NCBI GenBank assembly: GCA_009377395.1
Contig: WHUB01000017.1
Span: forward strand, 1-61,772
DNA: 61,772 nucleotides
Source of the DNA: Actinophytocola sp.
GTDB taxonomy: Bacteria; Actinomycetota; Actinomycetes; Mycobacteriales; Pseudonocardiaceae
Reading direction: 5' to 3'
Shown: positions 58,931 to 61,772 of the stretch, piece by piece
How positions within the stretch are numbered: position 1 is the stretch's first letter
How the letters are laid out: each line of letters begins with the position of its first letter
Position numbers and translations under genes: made by a program
The notes under the pieces: generated by a model
Told to the model about the DNA's origin: nothing
Database searches by the model: none
What the model saw: only the letters and a program-made list of their open reading frames with translations

Positions 58931-60010
58931 ATGTCCGAAACCCGTCCGCTCGTCGCCGTCAGCGGCGAGAGCGTGCTGGACGAGATCCTGCGTATCGCGG
59001 CGGCCGCGGGCTGCGAGCTCGACTGCGTCCCGGACCTTGTCACCGCGCGGGCGGAGTGGGCGCGAGCCCCGCTCGTGCTTGTGGACACCGCCGCGCTCGG
59101 CGAGAGCGGCTCCCGGCGGCTGCCCCGGCGCGGTGACGTCGTGCTCGTCACCGACCGGCCGCTGGACAATCCGGCGTGGGAGGCCGCGTTCGACGCCGGT
59201 GTCGAACGCGTGCTCACCCTGCCTGGCGAGGAGTCCGACCTGGTGGCGCTGCTCGCCGACGTCACGGAAAAGCCCGCCGCAGGCAAGGGCACGGTGCTGG
59301 GCGTCGTCGGTGGCCGGGGCGGAGCGGGCGCGTCGGTGTTCGCGGTGAGTGTCGCCATCGCGTGCGCGGATGGCGGCGGCGCCGCGTTGCTCGTCGACTG
59401 CGATGCGCTGTCCGCCGGCATCGATCTCGTGCTGGGCGCCGAGCAGGCGGCGGGGCTGCGCTGGCCGGACGTGAGTGTGCGCAGCGGCCGGGTCTCGATG
59501 GCCGCGCTGCGGGACGCCCTGCCCGATGTCGGGCGTGGTGCCGGGCATCTGGTCGTGCTGTCGTGCGGGCGGTCCGGTGGTGGTCCGTCCCCGGAAGCGG
59601 CCGCCGCCGTGATCGAGGCGGGCGTCCGGTCCGGCTACACGGTGGTCTGCGACCTGCCCCGGGAGCTCGGCCCGGTCGGCTGGCAGGTCGTGGACCTCGC
59701 GGATCTGATCGCGGTCGTGGTGCCCGCCGAGGTGCGGGCGAGCGCGTCGGCGCATCGGCTCGTCGAACGGCTCCGGTACCGGGCGCGCCGCATCGGCCTC
59801 GTCATCCGCGGTCCCTCGCCCGACGCGCTGTCCGCCGACGTGGTCGCGGACGCGGTCGGCAGCGAACCGCTCACCGTCATGCGCGCCGAGCCAAAGTTGG
59901 CGAGTGCGCTGGAGCGGGGCCGGTTCCGGCCCCGGCACGGCGGACCGCTCGCCCTTGGTGCCGCCGATGTGCTCGCCGCGCTGCGAGCCGACGTGAAAGC
60001 GGCCGCCTGA
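58931..60010 (+). CDS. ssd: Septum-site-determining / CpaE-like MinD-family protein
   Basis: The 359-residue protein has an N-terminal receiver-like region (residues 1-100) and a MinD/ParA-type domain. The P-loop reads VVGGRGGAGASVF near 127: the signature Lys of KGGxGKT is Arg and the P-loop Lys is Ala, so nucleotide binding is questionable. AALLVDCDALSAGIDLVLG and VVVPAEVRASASA follow. It belongs to the actinobacterial CpaE/Ssd family that pairs with a CpaF secretion ATPase and a tad pilus cluster. ATG 58931 follows GGGAG. The stop overlaps the cpaF start. Confidence 0.9.
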   Translation: MSETRPLVAVSGESVLDEILRIAAAAGCELDCVPDLVTARAEWARAPLVLVDTAALGESGSRRLPRRGDVVLVTDRPLDNPAWEAAFDAGVERVLTLPGEESDLVALLADVTEKPAAGKGTVLGVVGGRGGAGASVFAVSVAIACADGGGAALLVDCDALSAGIDLVLGAEQAAGLRWPDVSVRSGRVSMAALRDALPDVGRGAGHLVVLSCGRSGGGPSPEAAAAVIEAGVRSGYTVVCDLPRELGPVGWQVVDLADLIAVVVPAEVRASASAHRLVERLRYRARRIGLVIRGPSPDALSADVVADAVGSEPLTVMRAEPKLASALERGRFRPRHGGPLALGAADVLAALRADVKAAA

Positions 60011-60969
60011 TGCGCACCGACCTGGTCGACCGCGTGCGCAGGCGGCTCGCCGACGACGGCGCCGATGTCAGCGCCGCAACGGTGGCGGCCGCCGTGCGGG
60101 CCGAGTGCGGCGTCGCCGGGCACGAGGACGTGCTGACCGCGCTGCGCCAGCTGCGGCACGAGCTGGTCGGACTCGGCCCGCTCGCGGCGCTCGTCGGCGA
60201 CGGCGACGTCACCGACGTCCTCGTCACCGCACCCGACCAGGTCTGGACCGATGGCGCCGGTGGTCTGCGGCGCAGCGACGTGACCTTCCCGGACGAGGCG
60301 TCGGTGCGGCGGCTCGCGCAACGTCTCGCCCACGCGGCGGGCAGACGACTCGACGACGCGCAGCCCTTTGTCGACGGCTGGCTGCCTGCCGCGGCCACGA
60401 CGGCTCGGGTCCGGCTGCACGCGGTGCTTCCGCCACTCGCACCGGCGGGCACCTGCCTGTCGCTGCGGGTGCTGCGGCCCGCCGCGCACGATCTCGCCGG
60501 GCTCACCGACCTCGGCACGGTCGACGCCGACGGCGCGGCATTGCTGCGGGCGATCGTGACGGCCCGGTTGGCGCTGCTCGTCTCCGGCGGCACGGGAGCC
60601 GGCAAGAGTACTCTGCTCGGCGCGCTGCTCGGCGCCGCCGCGCCCACCGAGCGCATCGTGTGCGTCGAAGACGCCGGTGAGCTTGAGCCGAACCATCCCC
60701 AGTTCGTCCGCCTCGTCGCCCGGCCGCCCAACGTCGAGGGCGTCGGCGAGGTCCCGATGCGGGAGCTGGTGCGGCAGGCGCTGCGGATGCGCCCCGACCG
60801 GGTCGTCGTCGGCGAGGTCAGGGGCGCGGAGGTGTGCGAGCCGAATGTCAAGATGACACGTATACTCCACCCGTATGGACGCACACTCGCCGCGGGACGC
60901 GGCGCTCTATTGCCGCTTGAGTTATGCCCCCGACGGCTCGCTGGAGAAGGTCGAGCGTCAGGAGGCTGA
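60010..60969 (+). pseudogene. cpaF: CpaF/TadA-type secretion ATPase, interrupted by an integrated element
   Basis: The first ~275 residues are a normal T2SE/Tad ATPase: an N-terminal helical domain, then SGGTGAGKSTLLGALLG (Walker A near 195), VEDAGELEPNHP, and MRPDRVVVGEVRGAEV near 260-275. After this conserved motif, about 60834, the sequence stops resembling CpaF. It continues in frame through foreign DNA to a stop at 60969, so the normal ending (GTVHANS region) is missing. The ATG overlaps the ssd stop. The Tad machine driven by this ATPase is probably inactive unless the element excises. Confidence 0.85.
60861..60866 (+). promoter_or_regulatory. Candidate -10 box (TATACT) for the integrase
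   Basis: TATACT is the best -10 match seen in the window and ends 8 nt before the integrase ATG, with no RBS. Its -35 region would fall at about 60838-60843, at or next to the chromosome-element junction, so the integrase promoter could be remade by integration. Confidence 0.5.
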
Positions 60970-61772
60970 CTGTCGCGACCTCGCCAAGCGGCTCGGCTGG
61001 TCCGTCGCGCGCGTCTACCCGGACAACTCCCGCTCGGCGTGGCAGCGCAACCGCAAGCGTCCAGCGTGGGACCAGATGCTCGCCGACATCGAGGCTGGAT
61101 GCATCGACGCGATCATCGTGTACCACGGCGATAGGTTGATCAGGCAGCCGTGGGACCTCGAACTGCTACTCAAGCTCGCCGACAACAAGCGGCTCCCGCT
61201 CGCATCAGTGTCCGGCACCCGCGACCTGAACAATGAGGACGACAGGTTCATCCTGCGCATCGAGGCCGCCCAGGCGTGTAAGTCCTCGGCGGACACCTCC
61301 CGGCGGGTGAAGAGAGCATGGAAGGCCAGAGCCGAGGCGGGTAAGGCCGTGGGCGGCGGCAAGAGGCCCTACGGGTTCGGTGTCCCCACCGGCGAGACAG
61401 GCAAGACCGGGAGGCCGCTGCTCGACGTCAACCAGCAGGTGCCCGAAGAGGCCGCGGCCCTGCGCGGTGTCGTGGAGCGCCTACTCGCCGGGCAGACGCT
61501 CGGCGGCGTCCTGGTTTGGCTAAATACGCAGAGTCCGACCAGCCAGGGCAACCGGTGGACCTCGAAGGGGCTGAAGAACATCCTGACATCCCCGCGGATC
61601 GCCGGGCTGATCGAGCATGACGGGCAGCTGTACGGGGCGACGTGGGACGAGATCATCAGCCCGGAAGAGTGGGAGGATGTCAAGGCTGTGCTGCGGCGCA
61701 ACGGCGAACAGCACGGCTACGCGGGTAAGGAACGCCGCTATCTACTGTCGGGCATCGCCGAGTGCTCCGGCT
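60875..61772 (+). CDS. Serine recombinase / integrase (partial, continues beyond the window)
   Basis: The 299 residues visible start MDAHSPRDAALYCRLS. The catalytic serine is S16, with R14 in the YxRxS motif. VERQEADCRDLA, then DRLIRQPWDLELLL, complete the resolvase domain. A recombinase domain follows from about residue 150 (GGGKRPYGFG, VVERLLAGQTLGGV, TSKGLKNILTSPRIAGL), with a zinc-ribbon start (SGIAECSG) at the window edge. This is the large serine integrase architecture. It probably catalyses site-specific integration into cpaF. Codon use (AGG, CTA, TAT) differs from neighbours. Confidence 0.9.
   Translation, partial: MDAHSPRDAALYCRLSYAPDGSLEKVERQEADCRDLAKRLGWSVARVYPDNSRSAWQRNRKRPAWDQMLADIEAGCIDAIIVYHGDRLIRQPWDLELLLKLADNKRLPLASVSGTRDLNNEDDRFILRIEAAQACKSSADTSRRVKRAWKARAEAGKAVGGGKRPYGFGVPTGETGKTGRPLLDVNQQVPEEAAALRGVVERLLAGQTLGGVLVWLNTQSPTSQGNRWTSKGLKNILTSPRIAGLIEHDGQLYGATWDEIISPEEWEDVKAVLRRNGEQHGYAGKERRYLLSGIAECSG

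Larger units (their letters stand above)
60838..61772 (+). mobile_element. Left end of an integrated element (serine-integrase type), runs off the window
   Basis: Homology to cpaF ends abruptly around 60834-60840, just after the codons for GAEV. The next sequence has an AT-rich start (GTATACT), fewer GC-ending codons and an integrase gene 35 nt in. An integrase beside an att end, reading inward, is the standard layout of prophages and actinomycete integrative elements. The right end and second att site lie outside the window, so size and type are unknown. Confidence 0.75.

Overview
The window is GC-rich actinobacterial chromosome with dense, mostly overlapping genes and many GTG starts. Much of its gene order matches what I recall of the Mycobacterium tuberculosis Rv3659c-Rv3721c stretch: dnaX, ybaB, recR, leuA, lysC-asd, metallophosphoesterase, ponA2, whiB4, two Get3-like ATPases, DUF4177, RidA, metallo-hydrolase, crp, nth, thioredoxin-like protein, CoA Nudix, marP, epoxide hydrolase-like protein, holin-X protein, acs, HAD phosphatase, ssd, cpaF. 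The differences fit a filamentous relative such as Pseudonocardiaceae: an NhaA, several extra hydrolases, a type VII secretion style cassette, and repeats that mycobacteria lack. The genus is inference.

Layout. 1-3050: end of glyA, L-serine dehydratase sdaA, an NmrA-like gene, SRP RNA and a PPOX-type flavoenzyme. Two copies of an 81-nt imperfect palindrome flank sdaA-NmrA-ffs. 3107-6156: dnaX-ybaB-recR. 6197-12282: a dipeptide ABC transporter in which the second permease is fused to the first ATPase. 12283-17125: secreted lipase with its TetR, a quinone oxidoreductase behind a SoxR-type promoter, an EamA transporter and a LysR regulator. 17145-24066: leuA with a leucine leader peptide, small membrane, nitroreductase and GT-C-like genes, then lysC-asd. 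24071-27552: five overlapping minus-strand genes that look like a type VII substrate cassette with two paralogous membrane proteins. One WXG-like gene in it is frameshifted. 27681-35345: rtcB, hydrolases, a PLP dehydratase, a secreted protein, an FMN reductase and an S9 peptidase. 35416-47002: tRNA-Pro, cell wall and redox genes (ponA2, whiB4), Get3-like pair, RidA, Nudix, MBL, MFS and crp. 47145-55429: nth, thioredoxin-like, CoA Nudix, marP, holin-X, nhaA and acsA. 55607-60969: a degenerate Fic-like protein, an RpiR regulator, a HAD phosphatase, ssd and a cpaF gene that is cut off. 60838-end: start of an integrated element with a serine integrase.

Themes. Amino acid supply (glyA/sdaA, leuA, lysC-asd, threonine dehydratase, peptide import) and redox or envelope maintenance (whiB4, ponA2, marP, thioredoxin-like, SoxR target) dominate. 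Many genes have a TANNNT box 6-8 nt before the start codon, which suggests leaderless mRNAs. The strongest novelty candidates are the type VII cassette, the insertion into cpaF, the two intergenic repeat families, the degenerate Fic protein and the epoxide-hydrolase homologue that lacks its nucleophile.
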